Positions 37,756 through 46,303 of a DNA stretch of 64,000 nucleotides are shown here, piece after piece. The position numbers and the translations under genes were made by a program. The stretch is from Sphingobium sp. CECT 9361 (GTDB lineage Bacteria > Pseudomonadota > Alphaproteobacteria > Sphingomonadales > Sphingomonadaceae), in contig NZ_CAKKNC010000003.1 of NCBI RefSeq assembly GCF_918741285.1, positions 62,001 through 126,000 of the forward strand, given 5' to 3'. Positions within the stretch are counted from its first letter, which is position 1. Every line of letters begins with the position of its first letter. The notes beneath the pieces are model-generated. The model was not told the DNA's origin. It worked only from the letters and a program-made list of their open reading frames with translations, and made no database searches.

Positions 37756-38463
37756 ATGCGCGTGCTGTTGATTGAAGACGAGCCGACGACCGCACGGGCG
37801 ATCGAGCTGATGCTGACGACCGAAGGTTTTAACGTCTATACGACGGATCTGGGCGAGGAAGGCCTCGATCTGGGCAAGTTGTATGACTACGACATCATTT
37901 GCCTCGACCTCAATCTACCCGACATGCACGGATATGATGTGCTCAAGAAATTGCGGGCGGCCAAGGTGCAGACGCCGGTGCTGATCCTGTCCGGCATTGC
38001 CGAAATGGATAGCAAGGTGCGCAGCTTCGGCTTCGGTGCCGACGATTATGTGACAAAGCCTTTCCATCGCGACGAACTGGTGGCGCGCATTCATGCGGTC
38101 GTTCGCCGTTCGAAAGGTCACAGCCAGTCGGTCATCCGTACCGGCAAGCTGGCCGTCAATCTGGACGCAAAGACCGTGGAAGTGGACGGCAATCGCGTTC
38201 ACCTGACCGGAAAAGAATATGCCATGCTGGAGCTGCTCTCGCTCCGCAAGGGCACGACGCTCACCAAGGAAATGTTCCTCAACCACCTGTATGGCGGGAT
38301 GGACGAGCCGGAACTCAAGATTATCGACGTCTTCATCTGCAAGCTGCGCAAGAAATTGTCGCTGGCCTGCGGTGGCGATAACTATATCGAAACGGTCTGG
38401 GGTCGCGGCTATGTGCTGCGCGACGAGGACGAAGATACGGAACTGGAAGCGAAGGTCGCCTGA
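37756..38463 (+). CDS. ctrA: cell-cycle response regulator CtrA
   Basis: 235 residues from the ATG at 37756. The receiver domain has the phospho-acceptor Asp51 in [16 protein letters not shown], acidic pocket E7/D8 and Lys in [17 protein letters not shown]. The OmpR-type winged helix contains [20 protein letters not shown] and [23 protein letters not shown], nearly invariant in alphaproteobacterial CtrA. CtrA controls cell cycle, motility and polar development genes. The tail here is acidic ([13 protein letters not shown]). A terminator follows, shared with the convergent ugd gene. Confidence 0.98.
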   Translation: MRVLLIEDEPTTARAIELMLTTEGFNVYTTDLGEEGLDLGKLYDYDIICLDLNLPDMHGYDVLKKLRAAKVQTPVLILSGIAEMDSKVRSFGFGADDYVTKPFHRDELVARIHAVVRRSKGHSQSVIRTGKLAVNLDAKTVEVDGNRVHLTGKEYAMLELLSLRKGTTLTKEMFLNHLYGGMDEPELKIIDVFICKLRKKLSLACGGDNYIETVWGRGYVLRDEDEDTELEAKVA

Positions 38464-38493
38464 TAGGCGCCACGATTACAGGACCGATGGGCG

Positions 38494-38537
38494 AAAGGCC
38501 CGGCAATCTGGGGGGATTGCCGGGCCTTTCCTTTTTT
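38494..38537. terminator. terminator between ctrA and ugd
   Basis: Perfect 15-base-pair stem aaaggcccggcaatc (38494-38508) and gattgccgggccttt (38515-38529) around a six-base loop, followed by ccttttttac. It serves ctrA; on the other strand the ugd side lacks an equally long T run. Confidence 0.9.
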
Positions 38538-38561
38538 ACGTCCGTTTAGGCGGCGGACCTT

Positions 38562-39863
38562 TTACCGCCCGACGCCATGATAGGCGAAGCCTGCACCTTC
38601 GATCATTTCGCGCGGATAGACATTGCGCAGATCGACCATGATCGGTTCGGTCAGCAGCGTCTTGATCCGGTTGAGGTCAAGCGCACGGAAGGCGTCCCAC
38701 TCGGTCGCGATTACGATAGCGTCGGCTTTGTCCGCTGCGTCATAAGCGCTGGTGCAATAAACGACCTTGGGCAGCAAGCTCTTGGCCGATTCCATGCCTT
38801 CCGGATCATAGGCGCGGACGATGGCGCCTGCGTCTTCCAGCGTCTGGGTGATCGCGATGGCGGGGCTGTCGCGCATATCGTCAGTGTTCGGCTTGAACGT
38901 CAGGCCCAGCAGGGCGACGGTCTTGCCACGGACATCGCCGCCCATCGCCGCGATGACCTTACGGCCCATGGCGCGCTTGCGGTTGTCGTTGACGGCAACC
39001 ACGGCTTCCACGATCCGCTGGGGTGCGTCATAATCCTGGCTGGTCTTGAGGAGGGCCAGCGTGTCCTTCGGGAAGCACGAGCCGCCATAGCCTGGACCGG
39101 CATGGAGGAATTTGGAGCCGATGCGGTTGTCCAGGCCGATGCCGCGCGCGACATCCTGCACATCCGCGCCGACCTTCTCGCACAGATCGGCGATTTCGTT
39201 GATGAAGGTGATCTTCGTCGCGAGGAAAGCGTTGCCGGCATATTTGGTCAGCTCGGCGCCACGGCGGCTCATTTCGATGAGCGGCGACTTGTTGAGGTAT
39301 AGCGGGCGATAGACTTGCCGCATGACTTCCAGACCGCGTGGGTTGTCGCCGCCGATAACGATACGATCGGGCCGCTTGAAATCGTCGATGGCTGCGCCTT
39401 CGCGCAGGAATTCGGGGTTGGAGACGACAGCAAAGTCGGCGTCCGGATTGGCTTCGCGGATGATCCGCTCGACTTCGTCGCCGGTGCCGACGGGCACGGT
39501 GGACTTGTCGACGATGACGGTGAAGCCCTTGATGGCGTGCGCCACTTCCTCGGCTGCGGCGTAGACATAGGACAGGTCGGCATGACCGTCACCGCGACGC
39601 GAAGGCGTGCCCACGGCGATGAACACGGCGTCCGCATCCTTCACGCCGTCCGTCAGATCGGTGGTGAAGCGCAGGCGTCCGGCGGCGACATTGCGCGCCA
39701 CGAGTTCGTCCAGGCCCGGTTCGAAGATCGGCATCCGACCGGCGAGGAGAGCGGCAATCTTGTTCTCATCCTTGTCGACGCAGACGACGTCATGCCCGAA
39801 GTCTGCAAAACAAGCACCCGATACCAGGCCCACATAGCCTGAACCAATCATCGTGATATGCAT
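38562..39863 (-). CDS. ugd: UDP-glucose 6-dehydrogenase
   Basis: 433 residues. NAD-binding GSGYVGLVSGACFADFGHDV at the N terminus, and the catalytic cysteine in GPGYGGSCFPKDTLALLKT near residue 260; the C-terminal domain holds VALLGLTFKPNTDDMRDSPA. It oxidises UDP-glucose to UDP-glucuronate in two NAD-dependent steps, supplying exopolysaccharide or glycosphingolipid synthesis, which is notable in sphingomonads whose outer membrane carries glucuronosyl ceramide. No other sugar genes adjoin it. Confidence 0.97.
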   Translation of the reverse strand: MHITMIGSGYVGLVSGACFADFGHDVVCVDKDENKIAALLAGRMPIFEPGLDELVARNVAAGRLRFTTDLTDGVKDADAVFIAVGTPSRRGDGHADLSYVYAAAEEVAHAIKGFTVIVDKSTVPVGTGDEVERIIREANPDADFAVVSNPEFLREGAAIDDFKRPDRIVIGGDNPRGLEVMRQVYRPLYLNKSPLIEMSRRGAELTKYAGNAFLATKITFINEIADLCEKVGADVQDVARGIGLDNRIGSKFLHAGPGYGGSCFPKDTLALLKTSQDYDAPQRIVEAVVAVNDNRKRAMGRKVIAAMGGDVRGKTVALLGLTFKPNTDDMRDSPAIAITQTLEDAGAIVRAYDPEGMESAKSLLPKVVYCTSAYDAADKADAIVIATEWDAFRALDLNRIKTLLTEPIMVDLRNVYPREMIEGAGFAYHGVGR

Positions 39864-40137
39864 GACAAAACCCCAATTTTATTAGATGTCGATAGGACGA
39901 ATGGCAGAATGGGCATGGTGACGTCGGTCTGTTACAATCTGAAGGGCATCGTGCCGATGCCGCCGCTGACAGTGCATGCCCCCAAATGCATTTTTGCGCT
40001 TCCCACAAGATAAAAATGCTGCAGCGCAAAATACAGCGCGCGTCAGGTAGCACAAGAGCCATTATGGAGATAGTTTTGCAGAAGGTTAACGACATAAGTT
40101 TAGGGCAATCTATCCTACTTTTGGGTAAGGTGAGCGC

Positions 40138-40770
40138 ATGATCCGCTTCATTCTTGGTATATGGGCCTTTTTACTGGTGGCGCCGGCTGCCGCTGCGCAA
40201 GTGGAATCGGCGAATCCCGTTGCGGTGGAAACGCGGCAATTGGTGCGCATGGAAACGGGCGAGGGCGCCATCGTACTGGCGCTGGATGCGGTCCGCGCGC
40301 CCATCACCACCGCCAATTTCCTGCGCTATGTGGACGAGAAGCGGCTCGACGGGACGGCGTTTTATCGGGCTTTGAAAGTGGCGGGCTGGCCCAATCTGGG
40401 CTTCGTTCAGGGCGGTACGCGTAACGATCCCAAGCGTGTCCTGCCGCCCATCGCGCATGAACCGACCAACGTCACGGGTCTGACCCACGATGTCGGCACT
40501 ATTTCTATGGCGCGCTATGCGCCTGGCAGCGCGAACGGGGATTTCTTCATCACGCTCGGGCCTATGCCATCGATGGATGCGCAGCCAGGCGGAGAAGGCG
40601 ATATTGCCGGGTTTGCCGCGTTTGGAACTGTTGTCGAGGGAATGGATGTCGTGCGGAAGATACTGGTCGCACCCACTTCTCCGACCGAAGGGGAAGGCGT
40701 GATGAAGGGGCAGATGCTCAGTCCCGTGGTGACGATCCTGACCGCGCGTAGGGTGAAGCCAACGCCCTGA
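40138..40770 (+). CDS. peptidyl-prolyl cis-trans isomerase, cyclophilin type, exported
   Basis: 210 residues with a signal peptide (FILGIWAFLLVAPAAAAQ). The cyclophilin core is recognisable: MET GEGAIVLALDAVRAPITTAN, then FLRYVDEKRLDGTAFYRALK, GFVQGGTRNDP, GTISMARYAPGSANGDFFIT and FAAFGTVVEGMDVVRKIL. Catalytic Arg is in SMARYAPGSANGDFFI-type position; the family W is replaced. It would speed proline isomerisation in the periplasm. Single gene, convergent with the following small gene. Confidence 0.92.
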   Translation: MIRFILGIWAFLLVAPAAAAQVESANPVAVETRQLVRMETGEGAIVLALDAVRAPITTANFLRYVDEKRLDGTAFYRALKVAGWPNLGFVQGGTRNDPKRVLPPIAHEPTNVTGLTHDVGTISMARYAPGSANGDFFITLGPMPSMDAQPGGEGDIAGFAAFGTVVEGMDVVRKILVAPTSPTEGEGVMKGQMLSPVVTILTARRVKPTP

Positions 40771-40779
40771 GGTTCAGCA

Positions 40780-41133
40780 TTAGCCGTCGTACTTGCCGGA
40801 CGCTTTCAATTTCTCCAGCCAAGCCTGCGCCTGTTTGGGCTCGCCCACGGCGCTCGATTTGACCGGGCCACGATCCGCCATGAAATCGCGGTGCAGCGTG
40901 AACGGGGCCATGCCAAGTTGTTCGCGCATGGAATCCACCGTCTGCCCGATCTCATCAAGGGTTTCGATGACCGGGGTGATGGCCGCACGCGCGGCCTTGT
41001 CCTGCCGGTGGTCGAACAGACCCCAGCTTCCACCTGCAGTTTTCTCAAGCGCCGCGATCAGCGTTTCGCGATACTCTGCTTCCAGTTCCTCGCGGCGGGT
41101 GTCGAGACGTTCGAGACGATCAGCTTTGGCCAT
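40780..41133 (-). CDS. conserved hypothetical protein, charged coiled-coil-like
   Basis: 117 residues from the ATG at 41133 (MAKADRLERLDTRREELEAE); an earlier start at 41166 is possible. It is highly charged with heptad-like leucines at the N terminus, then ALEKTAGGSWGLFDHRQDKA, ITPVIETLDEIGQTVDSMRE and FTLHRDFMADRGPVK, ending in AQAWLEKLKASGKYDG. I do not recognise a family. Cytoplasmic. It follows the PilZ gene on the same strand by 46 bases and may share its transcript. Confidence 0.65.
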   Translation of the reverse strand: MAKADRLERLDTRREELEAEYRETLIAALEKTAGGSWGLFDHRQDKAARAAITPVIETLDEIGQTVDSMREQLGMAPFTLHRDFMADRGPVKSSAVGEPKQAQAWLEKLKASGKYDG

Positions 41134-41179
41134 GGCGCGTTGTAGTCCGATGGCGTGTCCGGTCAATGGCCCGGTGACT

Positions 41180-41518
41180 TTACCAGCGTGTCTTACGCTG
41201 CGGCATGAACGCGAGCATCATGGCATAATGATCGGCCGGAATGGCCCGCACGAATTCTACGCCTATGCGACCATCCTCCACCCAGCGCACCACCGATTCG
41301 ACGCGCCGCACATGGGGAAGATCGAACATCAGCCGTTCGCCAGCGACCAGAGTGGTGGGGACGCGGCCCATCAGGCCAAGCGGGGAAATGTTGACGATCC
41401 TGATGTCGTGAATACCCGATGCGTTGGTTGCAGGGGCTCCGAAATCCACCAGATCTCGACGCGCCCGCCGAGCTTCGGCGGGCGCGGACGCCTTTGCAGT
41501 CCGCGGCGATCTGTTCAC
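41180..41518 (-). CDS. PilZ-domain protein
   Basis: 112 residues from the GTG at 41518, with AAGGGG seven bases upstream. The short N terminus contains ARRARRDLVDFGAPAT, then the PilZ beta-barrel: IRIVNISPLGLMGRVPTTLV, LMFDLPHVRRVESVVRWVED and GRIGVEFVRAIPADHYAMML. PilZ domains bind cyclic-di-GMP through RxxxR and (D/N)xSxxG; here NISPLG fits the second motif and the RRARR region the first. A CtrA-like box lies 74 bases upstream, which would tie it to cell-cycle or motility control. Confidence 0.85.
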   Translation of the reverse strand: MNRSPRTAKASAPAEARRARRDLVDFGAPATNASGIHDIRIVNISPLGLMGRVPTTLVAGERLMFDLPHVRRVESVVRWVEDGRIGVEFVRAIPADHYAMMLAFMPQRKTRW

Positions 41519-41591
41519 ATTATGCCCCTTTTTTCAATGCCTTGTTAGCATGATAGGGGTAGCGATGCTGACGCGATGTGAATGTTCGTGG

Positions 41592-41606
41592 TTAATCGCG
41601 CGTTAG
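41592..41606 (-). promoter_or_regulatory. candidate CtrA-binding box upstream of the PilZ gene
   Basis: On the minus strand CTAA-N7-TTAA followed by C (41606 down to 41591), one base from the TTAA-N7-TTAAC consensus. It sits between tyrS and the PilZ gene, about 75 bases before the PilZ start codon. Confidence 0.5.
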
Positions 41607-41610
41607 GAAA

Positions 41611-42828
41611 TCAAGCGATTACAAGGCCGTGCTTTTTTGCGCCGAAGCTGACCTTGTCACCCGGCTGCAACGGATGCGCAGGATCGGTCACGACATCGCC
41701 GTTGACGCGAATGGCACCCTCGGCGAGCTTGCGACGCGCCTCCTTGTTGGACGAGGCAAAGCCCAGCGCGACATTGGCCTGCGTGACCGTCAACGCGCCT
41801 TCCACCAGTGCGACGGTCGGCAGGTTGGCGTCGCTAGCGCCTTCTTCGAACGTCTTGCGGGCGGTTTGCGCGGCGGAGGCGGCTGCTTCCAAACCGTGCG
41901 CCATCGTAGTCGCTGCGTCCGCCAGGATTTTCTTCGCGTCGTTGATCTCCGCGCCTTCTAGCGATTCGAGGCGCGCGATCTCATCGAGCGGCAGATCGGT
42001 GAACAGGCGCAGGAAGCGGCCGACATCGGCATCCTGCGTATTCCGCCAGAATTGCCAGTAATCATAAGCAGGCAGCGCATCGGCATTCAGCCACACCGCG
42101 CCGTTCATTGTCTTGCCCATCTTGCCGCCATCCGCCGTGGTGATGAGCGGGGTGGTGAGGCCATAGACCTGCGTCCCGTCAACCCGGCGCGACAGTTCTA
42201 TGCCGTTGACGATATTGCCCCACTGATCCGATCCGCCCATCTGCAAACGGCACGCCGAGCGCCGCGACAGCTCCAGAAAGTCGTAAGCCTGAAGGATCAT
42301 GTAGTTAAATTCGAGGAAGGAAAGCGACTGCTCGCGATCCAGCCGGGTCTTGACCGAATCGAAGCTGAGCATCCGGTTTACCGAGAAATGCTGACCGATG
42401 TCGCGCAGGAACGGGATATATTCCAGCTTGTCGAGCCAATCGGCATTGTCCACCATCACGGCGTCGGACGGACCGTCGCCAAAGGTCAGGAACTTCTCGA
42501 ACACGCGCTTGATACTCGCGACGTTGGACGCGATCGTATCGGTCGTCAGCAGCTTGCGGGCTTCGTCCTTGAAGCTGGGATCGCCAATCTTGCCCGTGCC
42601 GCCGCCCATCAGCACGATGGGTTTGTGCCCCGCCTGTTGTAGACGGCGCAGCATCATGATCTGGACCAGACTGCCGACATGCAGCGACGGTGCCGTAGGA
42701 TCGAACCCGATATAGCCGGGTACGATTTCCTTGACCGCAAGCGCATCGAGGCCCGACGCATCGGTTAGCTGGTGGATGTAACCGCGTGTGTCGAGTAAGC
42801 GGAGAAGATCGGATGTGTACTGGCTCAT
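41611..42828 (-). CDS. tyrS: tyrosyl-tRNA synthetase
   Basis: 405 residues. The class I signatures are [14 protein letters not shown] (HIGH-like) and [14 protein letters not shown] (KMSKS-like). The binding-site block is [20 protein letters not shown] and [19 protein letters not shown]-terminal S4 RNA-binding domain ends the protein ([20 protein letters not shown]). It charges tRNA-Tyr. Divergent from anmK with a 40-base gap. Confidence 0.98.
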   Translation of the reverse strand: MSQYTSDLLRLLDTRGYIHQLTDASGLDALAVKEIVPGYIGFDPTAPSLHVGSLVQIMMLRRLQQAGHKPIVLMGGGTGKIGDPSFKDEARKLLTTDTIASNVASIKRVFEKFLTFGDGPSDAVMVDNADWLDKLEYIPFLRDIGQHFSVNRMLSFDSVKTRLDREQSLSFLEFNYMILQAYDFLELSRRSACRLQMGGSDQWGNIVNGIELSRRVDGTQVYGLTTPLITTADGGKMGKTMNGAVWLNADALPAYDYWQFWRNTQDADVGRFLRLFTDLPLDEIARLESLEGAEINDAKKILADAATTMAHGLEAAASAAQTARKTFEEGASDANLPTVALVEGALTVTQANVALGFASSNKEARRKLAEGAIRVNGDVVTDPAHPLQPGDKVSFGAKKHGLVIA

Positions 42829-42868
42829 AGCGCGGCGCGCTTAGCATGGAGAATGGCGCTTGGGTAGC

Positions 42869-43957
42869 ATGGTTGCAATTGGGCTGATGTCCGGCACGTC
42901 GCGCGACGGGATCGACGCGGCATTGATCCGCACCGACGGCGAAGGGCTGGTCGAGCCGCTCGCCTTTCACGGCACAGCCTATAGCGAAGGGTTTCGCGTC
43001 CGGCTGGCCGAGGTCTGCGCACGGGCGATGACGATGGACGAACCGACGTTCGAGCCGCTGATCGATTCGGTGGAAACGGAATTGACACAGGCCCATGTAG
43101 AGGCCGTGTCCGACCTGCTGGCGCGCGCCGGGTGGCAGGCACAGAACGTCGATGTCATCGGCTTCCATGGGCACACGGTGGCGCACAAGCCGGATCGGGG
43201 CTGGACATGGCAGATCGGCGACGCGGACGGGCTGGCCGGGGCATTCGGGATTCCCGTGGTCGCTGATCTGCGCAGCGCGGATGTGGAGGCAGGCGGGCAG
43301 GGCGCGCCACTCTTGCCCGTCTATCATCGCGCATTGGCCGCCGATCTCGACAAGCCGGTGGCAGTGCTCAATCTGGGCGGGGTGGCGAACATCACTTATA
43401 TCGGCGCGGATGGATCGCTGGTGGCGTTCGACACCGGCATGGCGAGCGGCCTGATCGACAACTGGATGCAAATGGAAGGCGGCAAACCGTTCGACGAAGA
43501 TGGCGCAACCGCCGCCGCCGGGCGCGTCGATCAGACGGTGCTGACGGCGATGCTGGATCATCCCTTTTTCGACATGCCCCCGCCCAAGAGCATCGACCGG
43601 GAAGATTTCACATTGCAGCCGGTGCGAGGCTTGTCGCTGGCGGACGGCGCAGCGACGCTGACCGCCTTTACCGCCCATTCGGTGGAACTCGCCCTGCGCC
43701 AACTCCCCGCACGCCCGACGGCGTTATATGTCGCAGGCGGCGGTCGCCACAACGCCACGCTGATGCGGATGCTGGGCGAAGTGACGGGGGTGGCGGTGGA
43801 ATCGGTCGACGGCCTGGGGTGGAACGGCGATGCGATTGAAGCGGAAGGATTCGCCTATATGGCCGTTCGCAGCCTGAAGGATCTGCCGATCAGTTTTCCT
43901 GGGACAACGGGAGTGCCGGAACCGATGACGGGCGGAGAATTGTTCGACGTGGATTGA
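42869..43957 (+). CDS. anmK: anhydro-N-acetylmuramic acid kinase
   Basis: 362 residues from the ATG at 42869. ASKHA-fold kinase with the N-terminal phosphate loop AIGLMSGTSRDGIDAALIRT, VIGFHGHTVAHKPDRGWTWQ, NLGGVANITYIG and the adenosine-binding VAGGGRHNATLMRML. It converts recycled 1,6-anhydroMurNAc to MurNAc-6-phosphate, returning cell-wall sugar to metabolism; it complements the AmpD-type amidase at 568-1266 in pathway terms. Divergent from tyrS, a conserved neighbour in many alphaproteobacteria. Confidence 0.97.
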   Translation: MVAIGLMSGTSRDGIDAALIRTDGEGLVEPLAFHGTAYSEGFRVRLAEVCARAMTMDEPTFEPLIDSVETELTQAHVEAVSDLLARAGWQAQNVDVIGFHGHTVAHKPDRGWTWQIGDADGLAGAFGIPVVADLRSADVEAGGQGAPLLPVYHRALAADLDKPVAVLNLGGVANITYIGADGSLVAFDTGMASGLIDNWMQMEGGKPFDEDGATAAAGRVDQTVLTAMLDHPFFDMPPPKSIDREDFTLQPVRGLSLADGAATLTAFTAHSVELALRQLPARPTALYVAGGGRHNATLMRMLGEVTGVAVESVDGLGWNGDAIEAEGFAYMAVRSLKDLPISFPGTTGVPEPMTGGELFDVD

Positions 43958-44193
43958 GGGAGGTGCATTGCGCCTCTCCCCAATCGTCCCCTCGCTGCCG
44001 CATGAGACCCCAGCTTTCGCGGAAATGACGATTATGGGTGGTTTTCAATCGGCCAGCTTTTGGACAGATAACCGGCGATTGGCACTTCGCTAATCCGGAA
44101 CCTGTCGATGCACAAATGACGCTCCGGGTGTAAGGCGAGTCAGTAGTTTGCGGTCGGGGAATCCGCAGGTCTGCTGGCTAGCTTTCGTTGGAT

Positions 44194-45642
44194 TCAGGCA
44201 GCAAGTGCGTTGGTATCCGTGTCATGCGTGGCCGAGCTTTTGAAAAACTCGTCAAGATCGCTCGGGCAAACGATTGAGTCCTTAAGGCGAGGATCGCAAC
44301 ACGCGGCAACGAAGTCTTCGTGCTCCGGATGCCCCGGAACAAAGACGGCCTTTTGCTTATATTGCTCGGCCGTGAATGTGCCCCAATTTGTCATTCGGCC
44401 GAAATAGACATGGCTCGCACCCACCTGATGGGCCAGATCTACAGCATCTCCCATTTCACGATAATTCTCGGACTGAACGGTGAACGTGATCATGAAATCT
44501 TCGATAAGTCCGTCGTTCAGCAATTGCCCTGCAAACTTCAAGTTCTGCTCCATAACTGGCCAACGCGCACCGCGACGGAGGCTTTCATGGGTTGGACCGG
44601 TCGCGGCATCGAGACTTATACGAAGGGATTCCACCCGCTTGTGGAGGCTGGGGAAGGCCGCCCACTGTCGCGGCGTAAGCAACATTCCGTTGGTCATGAT
44701 GATGAACCTCAGGTCCGGATACTCCTTCGCGTCCAACTGCTCCATCAGGCGCCGGAAGTTCTTGCTCGCGAACGGATCGCCCGATCCGGTTACATATACG
44801 GTCTTGGCGTTTTTGAGCAGGGGCAGAATCTCGTTCTGCTGCATTACGTCGAAGTTGATCCGCGTCTGTTCGTCAGCGGCATAGGTCGAGCTTCGACAGC
44901 TAGGGCAGGAGAGGTTGCACGTCCGGTCATAGGAAAGGTTCAGCACTTCCGGACCGCGTGGCATAATCGTTTCGCTGCTCGTTACGATGTCACTCCATTT
45001 GGGATCCGCTTCGAGTTCCTCAACCGACAAGAACTGGCTGCTCTGGATCGTTGGGCAGGTGCGCTTGTTGCAATAGCGATAAGATCCATCGAGCATGCTG
45101 CTTCGAATGGCTTGGGCCGCATCCCCATTCCAGATGTCGCGCCAAGGTGTATGGGCAAGATTACCAGTCGAGGTGGGTAGCCAGCTGGCGCAGCAAAGAT
45201 GCGTCGTGCCTTCGAGTACGTCGAGCTCAATGAAAGGCCTTAAGCAGACCTTTCCCGTCAGCTGATATTTCGGGTTTGTAGGGTCTGCCAGCCCCTCCAG
45301 GTAGAACAGTACACCCTGAACTTGGACATTCTGACTTTCACCGGCACTAAGTGGCATGAGGGCATCGAGCGCGTCGCGTGGCGAACCACCTGCGGCGATC
45401 GACAGCCCAAGCAGCATTTGCACGCGCAGTCGAACGCTTTTCTCGGTTACGGAACGTTGCTGCAGCGCTTGAGGAACGACCGGGTTCTCGCCGACGATTG
45501 CTGGCACCAGAGACCATAGCTCTGGATGGTCGAGACCGTCCGACATAATACTCAACATCATGTCTATCGCTTGATAGGCGGCCGTCGAGGCGTCGATACA
45601 ACCGGCTTCGGCAGGCTCCATGGTCTCTTGATGGATCGTCAC
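44194..45642 (-). CDS. radical SAM protein with N-terminal SPASM-like cysteine region, substrate unknown
   Basis: 482 residues from the GTG at 45642, with AAGGGGAACGCC before it and TATAAT at 45691-45686; the frame is open to 45810. After a helical N-terminal 100 comes a Cys-rich block (KVCLRPFIELDVLEGT, HLCCASWLP, DIWNGDAAQAIRSSM, YRYCNKRTCP) that looks like a SPASM auxiliary-cluster domain. The radical SAM core follows with the cluster motif CNLSCPSCRSST, VTGSGDPFASKNFRRL and IMTNGMLLTPRQW. The tail has CCDPRLKDSIVCPSDL. The substrate is unknown: no precursor peptide or maturation gene is adjacent. Composition is slightly lower in GC than its neighbours. Confidence 0.88.
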   Translation of the reverse strand: MTIHQETMEPAEAGCIDASTAAYQAIDMMLSIMSDGLDHPELWSLVPAIVGENPVVPQALQQRSVTEKSVRLRVQMLLGLSIAAGGSPRDALDALMPLSAGESQNVQVQGVLFYLEGLADPTNPKYQLTGKVCLRPFIELDVLEGTTHLCCASWLPTSTGNLAHTPWRDIWNGDAAQAIRSSMLDGSYRYCNKRTCPTIQSSQFLSVEELEADPKWSDIVTSSETIMPRGPEVLNLSYDRTCNLSCPSCRSSTYAADEQTRINFDVMQQNEILPLLKNAKTVYVTGSGDPFASKNFRRLMEQLDAKEYPDLRFIIMTNGMLLTPRQWAAFPSLHKRVESLRISLDAATGPTHESLRRGARWPVMEQNLKFAGQLLNDGLIEDFMITFTVQSENYREMGDAVDLAHQVGASHVYFGRMTNWGTFTAEQYKQKAVFVPGHPEHEDFVAACCDPRLKDSIVCPSDLDEFFKSSATHDTDTNALAA

Positions 45643-46303
45643 GGCGTTCCCCTTATCGCGCGTCGTGTCGACCGCATGCCAATTCATTATAGGACGAGGA
45701 TGGGCCGATCCGGTGGGGTCGCCGAAAGGACGAAACTGATATTGCACGGGGAATGGCCTTCGATCCGAAGGACGGCCTGCATAAACGCCGCCTTCCCCAC
45801 GCCACGCCAATAGCTGACTGACCGTTCCCTACCAAATTAAGTCATTCACCCTTCGACTTGCCATCGGCGTGAGTGACCGGTTTCAGGAAAGCGGATGATC
45901 TGGCGGAGCTACCAAGAATGGTCGCTTCTCGCCTCTCCTCATCTCCATCCCCACCAATTTCCCCTGTCCTACACGCCCTCGTCTCCGCTACACCCGACCC
46001 ATACTCCGGGCCAACGCCCTGCAGGCACGTCCATGCCTTGAAACCCCTCGGCCCTTCGGGTCGACCAGCCGGGTGGCATAGGGCGGCATTGATGCTGAGG
46101 TTATTACGCAGCGGGTATGAGAACGCGGGGAAGCAGCGCCCCAAAGCTGCACGCGACCGCGGGGGACCGGCTGGCCCGTATGTTCAGGTTACTCTGCGCG
46201 CACTTTCCTCACCCCATTGCAGCGTCCATCGACTGAGCCAAAGGATGCAACTGGGGGGTGACGTAGTGAGGCCTTTGAGGCTTTCCGCGAAAAACGCGGC
46301 GGC
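45643..46303. other. gene-free stretch between radical SAM gene and lepB; possible structured RNA
   Basis: No convincing ORF lies here: candidate frames on both strands (for instance 45842-46144 minus and 45873-46535 plus) are low-complexity and lack family features. The first part carries the radical SAM promoter region. From about 46020 to 46200 there is unusual self-complementarity: CCAGCCGG (46065-46072) pairs with CCGGCTGG (46167-46174), enclosing GCAGC/GCTGC (46108-46112 with 46146-46150) and GGGG/CCCC (46127-46130 with 46139-46142). I could not match it to tmRNA, SRP RNA or 6S RNA. It may be an unannotated small RNA on either strand, or degenerate sequence. Confidence 0.4.

Noticed and set aside
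45840..46303. Permuted alphaproteobacterial tmRNA or SRP RNA
   Set aside because: A GCTCCGCCA-like end and GGAAGCAGC-like string caught the eye, but there is no tag frame, no TpsiC arm and no GGAA tetraloop in the needed context.
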